This document shows, one piece after another, positions 35,116 to 44,317 of a stretch of 64,000 nucleotides of DNA. The number at the start of each line of letters is the position of its first letter. The stretch's first letter is position 1. Origin of the DNA: Aureivirga marina (GTDB lineage Bacteria > Bacteroidota > Bacteroidia > Flavobacteriales > Flavobacteriaceae); assembly GCF_015767265.1 (NCBI RefSeq), contig NZ_JADPIB010000009.1, positions 108,316 through 172,315 of the forward strand, written 5' to 3'. The notes beneath the pieces are model-generated. The model was not told the origin of the DNA. It saw only the letters and a list, made by a program, of their open reading frames with translations, and made no database searches. The position numbers and the translations under genes were made by a program.

Positions 35116-35832
35116 ATGAAAAGAGTACTTTCTATCCTAACAATAGGATTATTGTTTTTAGGAACAACAGGATCTGCTTATGCACAGGAAGTTGCAAAAG
35201 AAGCAACTTTTCACCAAGAATTAAAGCAACGTTTTATTGAAGGAGGACCTTTCTTCATGGGAATCGTATTAGTAGCATTAATTTTAGGATTAGCAATTGC
35301 TATCGAAAGAATTATCTACTTAAACATGGCTACAACAAACAAGAAGAAATTAGTTGGGCAAGTTGAAGACGCTTTAAAATCAGGTGGAGTTGAAGCTGCA
35401 AAAGAAGTTTGTAGAAACACTAGAGGACCAATTGCTTCTATCTTCTATCAAGGATTAGACAGAATGGATGAAGGAGTAGATGCTGCTGAAAAAGCTGTTG
35501 TTGGATACGGTGGAGTACAAATGGGATTATTAGAAAAAAATATTTCATGGTTATCTTTATTTATTGCCTTAGCGCCAATGTTAGGATTCATGGGAACAGT
35601 AATTGGTATGATTGATGCATTCGATTCTATTCAGGCAGCAGGAGATATTTCTCCAACAGTTGTAGCAGGAGGTATTAAAGTTGCCTTATTAACAACTGTA
35701 TTCGGTCTTGTAGTAGCGATTATTCTTCAAATTTTTTACAACTACATCATCTCTAAAGTTGATAGTATTGTAAACACAATGGAAGATGCTTCTATCGAAT
35801 TAATTGACTTACTTGTGAAAAACAAAAAATAA
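35116..35832 (+). CDS. exbB: ExbB/TolQ/MotA-family proton channel
   Basis: 238 aa. Signal-like N-terminus (MKRVLSILTIGLLFLGTTGS) unusual for the E. coli protein but common in Bacteroidetes. Three TM segments: near 45-65, and the pair GLLEKNISWLSLFIALAPML and VVAGGIKVALLTTVFGLVVA, with the characteristic LAPMLGFMGTVIGMI loop. With ExbD forms the motor that powers TonB-dependent outer-membrane transport. First gene of a four-gene run. Confidence 0.93.
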   Translation: MKRVLSILTIGLLFLGTTGSAYAQEVAKEATFHQELKQRFIEGGPFFMGIVLVALILGLAIAIERIIYLNMATTNKKKLVGQVEDALKSGGVEAAKEVCRNTRGPIASIFYQGLDRMDEGVDAAEKAVVGYGGVQMGLLEKNISWLSLFIALAPMLGFMGTVIGMIDAFDSIQAAGDISPTVVAGGIKVALLTTVFGLVVAIILQIFYNYIISKVDSIVNTMEDASIELIDLLVKNKK

Positions 35833-35841
35833 GAAATTAAC

Positions 35842-36300
35842 ATGAATAATTTATCAAAAATATTAACAGGTGTAGCTGCAGTAATTGGAGTTGTTGCCTT
35901 CTTCTTCTTGATTAGAATCATCATGGTAGGTGATGAAACTATCAAGACAGATTTAGCAGCACAATCAAGTATTGTATCTCCATTTGTTTCTTTTTCTATA
36001 GCAATGTTAGTGATTACGGCAGTTGTTACTGTATTGTTTTCACTAGTGAATTTGCTAAAACAACCAGAAATTTTAAAGAAATCTCTTATTTCGGTTGGTG
36101 TACTAGGAGTAATCCTAATAATTGCTTATTCTACTGCTTCATCAGGTCAAGTGATGGATGCAGCAGGTTCTGAAATTTTAGCAGATGCTGGAAGTTCAAC
36201 ATCTAAATGGGTAAGTACATTAATTACATACAGTTTTATTTTAGGAGCTGTTGGAATTTTATTTATAGTAGTTGACTTTTTGAAATCATTAGTAAAATAA
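35842..36300 (+). CDS. Hypothetical membrane protein of the exbB-exbD operon
   Basis: 152 aa, about four transmembrane helices (KILTGVAAVIGVVAFFFLIR, SFSIAMLVITAVVTVLFSLV, LISVGVLGVILIIAYSTASS, and a final one). Not recognised as a named family. It is nine bases after exbB and six before exbD in a run with the same orientation, so it is likely an accessory subunit or assembly factor of the ExbBD motor in this lineage. Confidence 0.8.
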   Translation: MNNLSKILTGVAAVIGVVAFFFLIRIIMVGDETIKTDLAAQSSIVSPFVSFSIAMLVITAVVTVLFSLVNLLKQPEILKKSLISVGVLGVILIIAYSTASSGQVMDAAGSEILADAGSSTSKWVSTLITYSFILGAVGILFIVVDFLKSLVK

Positions 36301-36306
36301 GAAAAT

Positions 36307-36930
36307 ATGGCAAGAAGAGAAAATGCTGAAATTAACGCTGGATCGATGGCGGACATCGCATTCTTGCTTTTAATATTCTTCCTTGTTACTACTACGATGG
36401 ACGTGGATTCTGGTATTTCTAGAAAATTACCTGAACCACAACCTGAAAATGCACCTGAGCCTCCTAAATTAAAGCAAAAAAATATTTTTGAGGTAAACAT
36501 CAATAGAAACAATGATCTTTTAGTTGAAGGTGAACACATGAACCTAAAAGATTTACAACAAGCTGCTATTGAGTTTATCGATAACGGAGGAGGAATTGGA
36601 AATCCAGTAGATGGTAAAGAAGGTCAACCTTGTGACTATTGTAACGGGGCTAGATCTCCTGAATCTTCTGACCACCCTAATAAAGCGGTAATTTCAATTC
36701 AAAGTGATAGAGGTACTGATTACGGTATGTTTGTTTCTGTTCAAAATGAATTAGGAGCAGCTTATACTGTATTAAGAGATCGTCTAGGAGAAAAACTTTA
36801 TAATAGATCTTATTCTGATCTTGTTAAAGATTTAAGTAATAATAAAGGAAATGAAGATTTAAAAGCGAAAGTTGACTTTTTAAAGAAAGCATATCCACAA
36901 ATTATTTCTGAAGCAGAACCAACAAAATAA
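36307..36930 (+). CDS. exbD: ExbD/TolR-family protein 1 (with Cys-rich insertion)
   Basis: 207 aa. One N-terminal TM (SMADIAFLLLIFFLVTTTMD) whose Asp is the proton-relay residue, then a periplasmic domain. Longer than E. coli ExbD by about 65 residues because of an insertion after residue 95 with GEQPCDYCNG-like CxxC (here GQPCDYCNGARSPESSD). Works with ExbB in the TonB motor. Confidence 0.9.
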   Translation: MARRENAEINAGSMADIAFLLLIFFLVTTTMDVDSGISRKLPEPQPENAPEPPKLKQKNIFEVNINRNNDLLVEGEHMNLKDLQQAAIEFIDNGGGIGNPVDGKEGQPCDYCNGARSPESSDHPNKAVISIQSDRGTDYGMFVSVQNELGAAYTVLRDRLGEKLYNRSYSDLVKDLSNNKGNEDLKAKVDFLKKAYPQIISEAEPTK

Positions 36931-36946
36931 TTAAAAACAGTAAGAA

Positions 36947-37417
36947 ATGTCAAAGTTTAAAAAGAAGAAAAAAGGATTGCCAGCAATTTCTACGGCTTCA
37001 TTACCTGATATTGTTTTCATGCTGTTATTCTTTTTCATGGTTAGTACAGTAATGCGTGAGACGGATTTAAAAATCCAAACTCCAAAATTACCAAGCGCAA
37101 CAGAAGTAAAGAAATTAGAACACAAAAGTTTGGTTAGTACTATTTATGTAGGAAAATCAAAAGATGGAAAAATAAAAGGTGATTTAATCCAATTAAATGA
37201 CAAAATCGCTAGAGTAGCAGATGTAAGAAGTTTTATCTATTCAGAGAGAGCTAAACATAGTGAGGAAGAAGTTCCTTTCATGACTACTTCAATTAAAGCG
37301 GATAAAGAGTCTTCAGTTGGAACAATTACAGATATTAAATCAGAATTACGTGAAATTAATGCACTTAAAATTAGTTACTCTACTAGTAAAGGTGATGTTT
37401 TCAAAAACGTAGATTAA
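36947..37417 (+). CDS. exbD: ExbD/TolR-family protein 2
   Basis: 156 aa. Single TM with the conserved Asp (STASLPDIVFMLLFFFMVST), then a periplasmic beta-alpha domain. Shorter than the preceding ExbD and lacking its CxxC insertion. Two different ExbD proteins per ExbB are common in Bacteroidetes. Last gene before the terminator. Confidence 0.9.
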   Translation: MSKFKKKKKGLPAISTASLPDIVFMLLFFFMVSTVMRETDLKIQTPKLPSATEVKKLEHKSLVSTIYVGKSKDGKIKGDLIQLNDKIARVADVRSFIYSERAKHSEEEVPFMTTSIKADKESSVGTITDIKSELREINALKISYSTSKGDVFKNVD

Positions 37418-37437
37418 TCCTGATTTAATCAAAACAT

Positions 37438-37476
37438 AAAAAAACCGATAAGCTAATTGTTTATCGGTTTTTTTAT
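37438..37476. terminator. Terminator after the exbB-exbD operon
   Basis: Stem AAAAACCGATAA / TTATCGGTTTTT with T7, usable in both directions between convergent genes. Confidence 0.9.
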
Positions 37477-37477
37477 T

Positions 37478-38521
37478 TTATAAAGTTTTTGAAATCTTTT
37501 CGATTATTTCCTCTTTAGAAATAGAATCCATCACATGTTCATAACCTTCGATAATTTTATTTCCATAAACAGAAGTAGGAATTTTTGGATATTTTTCTAA
37601 ATCTGGTAAAATCCAATTTTCTTCTTTTTGATTGAAAGGAATAAAACCAGCAAAAGGATGTGTTGCTCCCCAAATTGTAAAAGTTGGAATTCCAAGCATT
37701 GCAGCAAAATGACCATTTCCTGAATCCATACTTAACATACAATTCAAATTTGAAATTAAAGCAAGTTCTTCTTTTAGTTTTATTTTCCCTGCAACATTAA
37801 AAACGTTTTCATATTTATCAGAAATTTTAGTTAAAATCTCTACTTCTTTTTTTCCTCCTCCAAATAGAAGAATTTTTATATTTTCTCTTTTTTCTAATAA
37901 AGAAATTATTTCTTCCATTTTTGCAATTGGATACATTTTAGCATCATGTTGTGCAAAAGGAGCAATTCCAATAAGCTTGTCATTTTCATTAAAATTAATT
38001 TTCTCTGAAATACTAACTGGTATATTTTGTTTTAAAGGAAACTCAGGGTTATTTAAATCTAATGTAAAGCCTAAATCTCTAAAAACATCAGTATAGCGTT
38101 CATGCGTTGATTTAAGTTGCTTAAAAACCTTGTTTTCTAATCTAGTTAATGCTTTTTTCTCTTTTCTACCTTTATCAATTTGCTTTACAACAGTTCCATC
38201 CATTTTAAAAAAAGAACGAAGAATTTTAGAACGTAAAACATCATGTAAATCTGCAACAGCATCAATATTTAAAGTTTTTAACTCTTTATATAATTTGAAT
38301 AAACCACCAACACCTTTATGTTTTCCATTTACATCAGCAGCATAAAATGAAACATTAGGAATTTCTTCAAAAAGTGGTTTTAAAAATCCTTTTGATAATA
38401 CAGTAATTTTTATATCGGGATTTGTTTTAATGAAAGCTCGTAAAACAGGAACTGTCATTGCAACATCTCCCATTGCAGATAATCTAATAACTAATATATG
38501 CTTAGGTAAATTAGTTTTCAT
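37478..38521 (-). CDS. Glycosyltransferase family 9 (heptosyltransferase-like)
   Basis: 347 aa. GT-B fold of the ADP-heptose:LPS heptosyltransferase class: HILVIRLSAMGDVAMTVPVL at the N-terminus, SDKYENVFNVAGKIKLKEEL and NCMLSMDSGNGHFAAMLGIP with the donor-binding loop TFTIWGATHPFAGF. Adds a sugar to the LPS core. No partner LPS genes adjoin it on this strand. Confidence 0.9.
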   Translation of the reverse strand: MKTNLPKHILVIRLSAMGDVAMTVPVLRAFIKTNPDIKITVLSKGFLKPLFEEIPNVSFYAADVNGKHKGVGGLFKLYKELKTLNIDAVADLHDVLRSKILRSFFKMDGTVVKQIDKGRKEKKALTRLENKVFKQLKSTHERYTDVFRDLGFTLDLNNPEFPLKQNIPVSISEKINFNENDKLIGIAPFAQHDAKMYPIAKMEEIISLLEKRENIKILLFGGGKKEVEILTKISDKYENVFNVAGKIKLKEELALISNLNCMLSMDSGNGHFAAMLGIPTFTIWGATHPFAGFIPFNQKEENWILPDLEKYPKIPTSVYGNKIIEGYEHVMDSISKEEIIEKISKTL

Positions 38522-38574
38522 TGTTTTAATAAGTATTTGAATTTATTGAGAAATGTAAACCAGAATAAAATTCA

Positions 38575-40440
38575 CTATAAATTAATCCATAAACCAAAAG
38601 TATAATCAATCCAAGCGTTATTACTGATTTTATATGTTAAGTTTCTAGAATTAAACGTTAAGATGTCATTTTTAAACATATAATTATAATTAACACCTGC
38701 TTTTATTCCGAATTTATTTAAAATATTTAAAGAAAGATTTGGACTTACACGAAGCCAATATTTTCCACCTTCTTCTTTATTTACATGAAATCTTTTTACA
38801 TATTTTTCGAAATTAAAAACAAGGTATTTATTTAAATTAAATTCCGTTCCAAAACCATAACCAAAAGTAATTCTATTAAAATTATTATGATTTAAATTTC
38901 CAGAAGTAAAAATACCATAAAATTTTTGGACACCAGATTTAAAAGCAACTTCACTGTGATTTATCGTGCTGTAAGAAGTTTCAATCACTTGTTTTCCATT
39001 TTCTACAATTGAAATAATACCAATCGGAAATCCTTTTTCATATTCTTCAGCTACATTTACAAATCCAAGTTGAATTCCTTTCATTTTAACTGTACGATTA
39101 AAAATTCCTACTTGTAAACCTTTATTTTTCTCACCATAATTAAAAGGTGCTGCTTGAATTCCGTGAACATTTCCATTATTCAACATTCCTGCGAATTGAA
39201 TTCCTTTTAATTTTCCACTAATTTTATTTACAACTCCTGCAATTTGAGCTCCTGTAAAATCATCCGCAACCACATTTACCATTCCACTAAGTTGGATTCC
39301 AATTCCACTTTTGGTTGCATTAAAAAAACTTGAATTTTGAATTCCAACAAGTTTATTATTACTGATATTTATTGCACCAGCAAATTGAACTCCTTTAACA
39401 CCACGATTGCTTTTATTCATTCCTCCTGCAATTTGAAATCCAGTAGTTTTTAGCGATGTAACATTAAATCCACCAGCTAATTGAATTCCATAAAAATTAC
39501 CTCCAATAATATTTCCAACTCCAGCAATTTGAGTTCCGATTCCATTGTATTTTAAAATATTTAAATTCAACCCTAATTCAAATCCATTTAAACTTGCGGC
39601 ATAACCAGCAATAACATTAAAAGAAAGAGAATTGATACTTTTATAATGATCTTTTCCATTGGTGCTGATTGTTGGAATTAAACTAATTTGAAATGGTTTT
39701 ACAGATTGTTTTCCATTTAAAGTATTTAATTCTTTAATGAAATAATTTTCTACTTTTTTAAGCTCAATATCTTCAATATTTAGTTTAATATCGGATTTTA
39801 ATTTTTCGGAAGATTCTCCAATTACAGATTTTTGTTCTTTTAATTTTGGATTTAATAGCAGTTTTATTTCTTTTGATTTATTTAAAATTATATGAATATT
39901 TTTCTCTGAAAATCCATTTTTTTCAAAAGATAAATCTAAATCAATATCAATTGGTCCTTCTACTTCGATAGAGAAATTTCCGCTTGTATTAGATTTGGCA
40001 ATTTTTCCAAACTGTTTTTCTGAAATAATTACATTTGAAATCGGAGTTTTTAAATCAGAACGAACCACAATTCCTTTTAAATAATGGATTTCTTTTCGTT
40101 GTTTTGGTTTTCCTTTAAAAGTTAAAAATCCATTTTTATATTTATATGTAGTATTCAATTTTAGACAAATTTCATCTAAAACATTTTTTAAAGGTTGATT
40201 TTCTTGGTGAATTGAAATTTTATTTTCTTCAAAAACATCTGTATTAAATGCATAATCAAATTGAAAATCATTGCTTAAATGATTTAAAATTTCTGTAATT
40301 TCAACTTGATTAAAATCTACAGAAACTTTTTCATTTAAGATGTTCTTCTGTTGTGAAAAAATATTAAAAGTTCCAATTAAAAATAAATATATAACAATAC
40401 TAACTGTTTGAAATAAACAGTTTTTTTTTGTTTTTTTCAT
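38575..40440 (-). CDS. STN-domain outer-membrane protein with surface-repeat beta barrel
   Basis: 621 aa. Signal peptide, then an STN-type N-terminal domain (about 35-110; VDFNQVEITEILNHLSNDFQ), a carboxypeptidase-regulatory-like beta domain (about 115-195), and a central array of about ten imperfect repeats (about 285-460): GIQIAGVGNIIGGNFYGIQL, GVQFAGAINISNNKLVGIQ, GIQLSGMVNVVADDFTGAQI, GIQFAGMLNNGNV. This repeat looks like LA_2272-type surface repeats. The C-terminal part is strand-rich, ending with an aromatic residue pattern (WIDYTFGLWINL) as in outer-membrane barrels. Third gene of a sigma-FecR-STN operon, in the place of the usual TonB receptor; no plug domain is visible. Confidence 0.82.
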   Translation of the reverse strand: MKKTKKNCLFQTVSIVIYLFLIGTFNIFSQQKNILNEKVSVDFNQVEITEILNHLSNDFQFDYAFNTDVFEENKISIHQENQPLKNVLDEICLKLNTTYKYKNGFLTFKGKPKQRKEIHYLKGIVVRSDLKTPISNVIISEKQFGKIAKSNTSGNFSIEVEGPIDIDLDLSFEKNGFSEKNIHIILNKSKEIKLLLNPKLKEQKSVIGESSEKLKSDIKLNIEDIELKKVENYFIKELNTLNGKQSVKPFQISLIPTISTNGKDHYKSINSLSFNVIAGYAASLNGFELGLNLNILKYNGIGTQIAGVGNIIGGNFYGIQLAGGFNVTSLKTTGFQIAGGMNKSNRGVKGVQFAGAINISNNKLVGIQNSSFFNATKSGIGIQLSGMVNVVADDFTGAQIAGVVNKISGKLKGIQFAGMLNNGNVHGIQAAPFNYGEKNKGLQVGIFNRTVKMKGIQLGFVNVAEEYEKGFPIGIISIVENGKQVIETSYSTINHSEVAFKSGVQKFYGIFTSGNLNHNNFNRITFGYGFGTEFNLNKYLVFNFEKYVKRFHVNKEEGGKYWLRVSPNLSLNILNKFGIKAGVNYNYMFKNDILTFNSRNLTYKISNNAWIDYTFGLWINL

Positions 40441-40447
40441 TAAAAAA

Positions 40448-41374
40448 TTATCGAATAATATATCCTTTTTCCGATTTTATAATTTCACAATTAAATGCCA
40501 GTTTTAAAGCTTCGAAAACTTTTTCTTTGTTTGGTTGTCGAATTTTTGCACTAAAAAATTCATTTTCAAGCATTGGATTTTCCACTTGAATTTGAATGTT
40601 GAATTTTTGTTGAATAATTGAAATTACTTCTAAAAAAGGTGAATGATTAAAAATTAAAGTATTGTTATACCATGTAGAAAATTGATTTGTTGTAGTTATT
40701 TTTTTTTCGATTTTTTGTTTGTTATTATTGAAAATTCCAATGTCATTTTTAGTTAAAATCACTTCTTTTTCTGGAAGATTCAATTCACTAAAGGAAACTT
40801 TTCCTTCTTCTACAAATACAAATGTAGAATCTTTTGTCGTCTGAACAGTAAATTTTGTCCCTAAAACTTCTGTTTTTGTTGTTTTTGTAGAAACAATAAA
40901 TGGAATTTTACTTTTTTTGACTTCAAAAAAAGCTTCTCCTTTTAAAAATACTTCTCGAGAATTTTCTTGTTTTTCATTAAAAGTAATAGTAGAATTTTTA
41001 TTTAATATTACTTTTGAACTATCAGGTAAATAAATTTCTTTAATCAAATCTAAAGTAGCAAATTCTAATGTTTTGTTTGTTGTTTTATCAGAATTCAAAT
41101 GCCAAATAGAAAAGAGTAAAGCAATGGAAGCAGCAATAGAAAACCCTGTGATATAAATCAATTTTGATTTCTTTTTTTTAGGTTTAATTTTCTTCCAAGC
41201 TTTATCTGAATCAAAGTATTTTAGATCTTTACTTTCTTTCCAAATGATCTGAATATCTTGAAAAACTTTCTCATTTTCTAGATTTTTTTTTCTCCAAGTA
41301 TCTACTTCATCTTTTTCTTTTGGAGAAAGATGATTTTGTAAATATTTGACAATTAAAACTTCAATGTTTTCCAT
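40448..41374 (-). CDS. FecR-family anti-sigma factor
   Basis: 308 aa. Cytoplasmic N-terminal region (LSPKEKDEVDTWRKKNLENE) that binds the sigma factor, one TM (LIYITGFSIAASIALLFSIW, about 73-92), periplasmic FecR domain (EIYLPDSSKVILNKNSTITF, VEEGKVSFSELN) and a DUF4974-like C-terminal segment (EVISIIQQKFNIQIQVENPM) that in this family contacts the STN domain of the outer-membrane partner. Four bases after the sigma gene. Confidence 0.92.
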   Translation of the reverse strand: MENIEVLIVKYLQNHLSPKEKDEVDTWRKKNLENEKVFQDIQIIWKESKDLKYFDSDKAWKKIKPKKKKSKLIYITGFSIAASIALLFSIWHLNSDKTTNKTLEFATLDLIKEIYLPDSSKVILNKNSTITFNEKQENSREVFLKGEAFFEVKKSKIPFIVSTKTTKTEVLGTKFTVQTTKDSTFVFVEEGKVSFSELNLPEKEVILTKNDIGIFNNNKQKIEKKITTTNQFSTWYNNTLIFNHSPFLEVISIIQQKFNIQIQVENPMLENEFFSAKIRQPNKEKVFEALKLAFNCEIIKSEKGYIIR

Positions 41375-41378
41375 AATA

Positions 41379-41942
41379 TTACTTTAGAGAAAATAACAAA
41401 ACTAAAATTTTCAAGTAATCTTTCAAATTTTCACGAATGAATTTCAGTGCTTTTCCCATCTGATTTTCAATTGTTTTAGGTGAAAGTTCTAGTTTTTCTG
41501 CAATTTCTCGATATTTTAAATTTTCAAATCGACTTAATTCAAATATTTTTCTTCTTTGAGAAGGTAATTGTTGAATAGTGTCATAAATTTTCTTTTGTAA
41601 TTCAATGTTTTCCATTACATCTTCAAAAGATATTGTATCAGAATTTAACTTAATTTCTTTAATATGTTTTGATTGAATTTTTTTGTCTCGAATTAATTTT
41701 AAACAATTCAAACGAACAGCACCATATAAATAAGATTTTATAGAGGTTTCAATATGTAATGATTTCTTTTTTTCCCATATTTTACAAAATAAATCTTGAA
41801 CAATTTCTTCTGCGGTATCTGGACAAGAAACAAACTTTGTAGCAAATAAACATAGCTCAGAATAATGCATTTTAAAAATACATTCATAAGCTTGAATATC
41901 GCCTTCTAAGAATTTGGAAGTTAAACTCTCTGTTGTTTGCAC
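41379..41942 (-). CDS. ECF RNA polymerase sigma factor (FecI-like, Bacteroidetes type)
   Basis: 187 aa, GTG start. Sigma-2 region (KMHYSELCLFATKFVSCPDT, IVQDLFCKIWEKKKSLHIE) and sigma-4 region with the helix-turn-helix LRYREIAEKLELSPKTIENQ-type segment (here LKYREIAEKLELSPKTIENQ). Controlled by the FecR anti-sigma gene directly downstream. Targets probably include this operon and perhaps the divergent secreted protein at 42148. Confidence 0.92.
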   Translation of the reverse strand: MQTTESLTSKFLEGDIQAYECIFKMHYSELCLFATKFVSCPDTAEEIVQDLFCKIWEKKKSLHIETSIKSYLYGAVRLNCLKLIRDKKIQSKHIKEIKLNSDTISFEDVMENIELQKKIYDTIQQLPSQRRKIFELSRFENLKYREIAEKLELSPKTIENQMGKALKFIRENLKDYLKILVLLFSLK

Positions 41943-42081
41943 TTGTTTTTTGTTGTAGAATTAAACTTTAATACATTAATTTTTCAATTACAAATATGTG
42001 AAAAATGATTGTTTATTCCTTTTAAAAAGTCAATTTATACTAAAATTGAGATTTATTCGTTATTTGTATCCTATCTTTATT

Positions 42082-42089
42082 TAAATTTG
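42082..42089 (+). promoter_or_regulatory. -7 box of the secreted-protein gene
   Basis: TAAATTTG; a TTTG at 42063-42066 is only 15 bases upstream, so the -33 is not ideal. Confidence 0.4.
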
Positions 42090-42147
42090 CAATAACAACT
42101 AAACTTTAATACAGTATTATTAATCATTTAAAATCAAATTTAAAGAA

Positions 42148-42897
42148 ATGAAAAAAAACCTATTGTTAGCATTATTAATCACCCCACTTTTAAGTTTTGC
42201 ACAATTACAATCAGGAATTTCTAATCAACAATTAGGATTTACTGAAAATGGAAGTGTAAGAACAATTCAATCTATTCAATCTAATAAAAATTTAAATCCT
42301 TTTTTATTTCAAAAATGGAGTACAGGATATATTCAGTTAAAAGATGATGTAAACCATTCTAAAGATAAAATGCATTTTAATTTAGAATCAGGTAAAGTTA
42401 CATTAGAAAGTCCATCTGGAAAATCTGCAGAGTTTTTTGAAGTAGATAGTGAAATGATTTCTAGTTTCGGGATTCGTAAGCCTGGATCAGATAAAATGAG
42501 AATATTTACTAAAATAAACAAGGCTGATTTTCAAAATCAAGGAGAAGCTTCAGTTAGTTTTTATGAAGTTTTTTCATCTAATGAAGGAAATAAGCCATAT
42601 TTAATTAGAAAGATTTATAAGAAAGAAGTTGAAATAAAAGCTGGAAACACTGGAAATGGTGGATATACAGGAGCTTCAAATGAGCAAACTTCTGGAACAA
42701 AAATGAAAAAGTATAGAACATTTTATGCTTTAAATAAAGAAGGAAAGTATGTAAAGACAAAACTTTCTAAAAAGAAATTATTAAAGTTATTTCCAGATAA
42801 AAAGAATGAACTTAAAAAATATATAAAAGATAATGATATTGATGCATCAAAAACAGATGGTGCTTCAGAAGTTATTAAATATTATCATTCTTTATAA
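42148..42897 (+). CDS. Secreted hypothetical protein
   Basis: 249 aa. Sec signal peptide (MKKNLLLALLITPLLSFAQ). The mature part is beta-rich (FQKWSTGYIQLKDD, SSFGIRKPGSDKMRIFTKIN), then a Gly-rich linker (GNTGNGGYTGASNEQTSGT) and a lysine-rich C-terminus containing KKLLKLFPDKKNELKKYI, a segment often seen in Bacteroidetes proteins with surface roles. Not recognised. Divergent from the sigma operon with which it shares a 205-base intergenic region. Confidence 0.78.
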   Translation: MKKNLLLALLITPLLSFAQLQSGISNQQLGFTENGSVRTIQSIQSNKNLNPFLFQKWSTGYIQLKDDVNHSKDKMHFNLESGKVTLESPSGKSAEFFEVDSEMISSFGIRKPGSDKMRIFTKINKADFQNQGEASVSFYEVFSSNEGNKPYLIRKIYKKEVEIKAGNTGNGGYTGASNEQTSGTKMKKYRTFYALNKEGKYVKTKLSKKKLLKLFPDKKNELKKYIKDNDIDASKTDGASEVIKYYHSL

Positions 42898-42902
42898 AAA
42901 AC

Positions 42903-42930
42903 AAAAAGCTGCTTTAAAGCAGCTTTTTTT
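42903..42930. terminator. Terminator between convergent genes
   Basis: Perfect stem AAAAAGCTGCTTT / AAAGCAGCTTTTT with T run. Confidence 0.88.
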
Positions 42931-44137
42931 ATTCCTCTGTATATTCATTATATAAAAAGTCATTATAAGGAAAACGTTGCGTATGAATTTTACGAACTTC
43001 CTGATAAACTTTTTCTTTAAAATCTTCAAAATTCTCTTTATTAACCGCAGAAATAAAAATACATTGATCTTGAAGTTTAGACATCCATGTTTGTTTCCAA
43101 TCTTCTAAAGTATAATGTTCTTTTGTTTTTTCTGTTGTTAAATCATCCTCGTCAATAGTTTTGTGCGTATAATTATCAATTTTATTGAAAACCATAATTG
43201 TTGGTTTATCAGCACTTTTAATTTCTTGTAAAATTTCGTTTACAGATTGAATATGATCTTCAAAATTTGGATGTGAAATATCTACAACATGTAATAACAT
43301 ATCCGCTTCTCGAACCTCATCTAAAGTTGATTTAAACGATTCTACCAATTGCGTTGGAAGTTTTCGAATAAATCCTACAGTATCAGTCATTAAAAAAGGA
43401 ATATTTTTAATTACGACTTTTCGAACCGTTGTATCTAAAGTTGCAAATAACTTATTTTCAGCAAAAACTTCACTTTTACTAATTGCATTCATTAAAGTGG
43501 ATTTTCCAACATTTGTATATCCAACTAATGCAACACGAACCATTTTCCCTCTATTTTTTCTCTGTACAGCCATTTGTTTATCAATTGTCTGTAATTTCTT
43601 TTTTAATAGAGCGATTTTATCACGAACAATACGTCTATCTGTTTCAATTTCCGTTTCTCCTGGTCCTCTTAATCCAATTCCCCCTTTTTGCTTATCAAGG
43701 TGTGTCCAAAGACGTGTTAAACGAGGAAGCATATATTGACATTGTGCTAGTTCTACTTGTGTTCTAGCATAACTTGTTTGTGCTCTTTGTGCGAAAATAT
43801 CTAAAATTAAAGTTGTTCTATCTAAAATTTTACAATCAAGAATTTTTTCAATATTTCTTAATTGTGCTGGTGATAATTCATCATCAAAAATAGCCGTTCC
43901 AATATTATTTGCTTCAATATATTGTCTTATTTCTTCTAATTTTCCAGTTCCAACAAAAGTTTTCGGATTTGGATTTTCAAGTTTTTGAACGAAACGTTTT
44001 ACAGCATTTCCTCCAGCAGTTAATGTTAAAAACTCTAACTCATCCAAATATTCTTGAGATTTTTCTTCGTTTTGTAACTGTGTTACAACACCTATCAAAA
44101 CTGTTTTTTCAGATGTTACTTTCTTTTCTTCAATCAT
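42929..44137 (-). CDS. hflX: GTPase HflX
   Basis: 402 aa. N-terminal HflX domain (GTGKLEEIRQYIEANNIGTA, DDELSPAQLRNIEKIL), the signature RGPGETEIETDRR, and the G domain: P-loop VALVGYTNVGKSTLM (about 200-214), DTVGFIRKLPTQL (G3) and VFNKID (G4). Splits stalled 70S ribosomes in other bacteria. ATG four bases after a -7 box. Confidence 0.95.
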   Translation of the reverse strand: MIEEKKVTSEKTVLIGVVTQLQNEEKSQEYLDELEFLTLTAGGNAVKRFVQKLENPNPKTFVGTGKLEEIRQYIEANNIGTAIFDDELSPAQLRNIEKILDCKILDRTTLILDIFAQRAQTSYARTQVELAQCQYMLPRLTRLWTHLDKQKGGIGLRGPGETEIETDRRIVRDKIALLKKKLQTIDKQMAVQRKNRGKMVRVALVGYTNVGKSTLMNAISKSEVFAENKLFATLDTTVRKVVIKNIPFLMTDTVGFIRKLPTQLVESFKSTLDEVREADMLLHVVDISHPNFEDHIQSVNEILQEIKSADKPTIMVFNKIDNYTHKTIDEDDLTTEKTKEHYTLEDWKQTWMSKLQDQCIFISAVNKENFEDFKEKVYQEVRKIHTQRFPYNDFLYNEYTEE

Positions 44138-44141
44138 AAGG

Positions 44142-44149
44142 CAAATTTA
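44142..44149 (-). promoter_or_regulatory. -7 box of hflX, directly before the start codon
   Basis: TAAATTTG on the minus strand, four bases before the ATG; a leaderless transcript is implied. Confidence 0.5.
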
Positions 44150-44263
44150 CAAATATTGTTTTGTTTCTTGGAAAACTTTCTAAATGAATCACTTTAAATT
44201 TCTATATTTTTTTTAGAAGTATTCTTAATTATAGATTTAAAGTATAAAAATAAATATTTAATG

Positions 44264-44294
44264 TATCTTTGTTTTAAATTTAAGTAAGCTTAAA
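44264..44294 (+). promoter_or_regulatory. Promoter and candidate operator of the mntR-like gene
   Basis: -7 box TATCTTTG (44264-44271) is followed at the expected transcription start by TTTAAG-TAAG-CTTAAA (44279-44294), a 6-4-6 inverted repeat. The position suits repression by the DtxR/MntR-family product itself. Confidence 0.5.
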
Positions 44295-44317
44295 AATTTT
44301 ATTACAAAAACTTTAAT

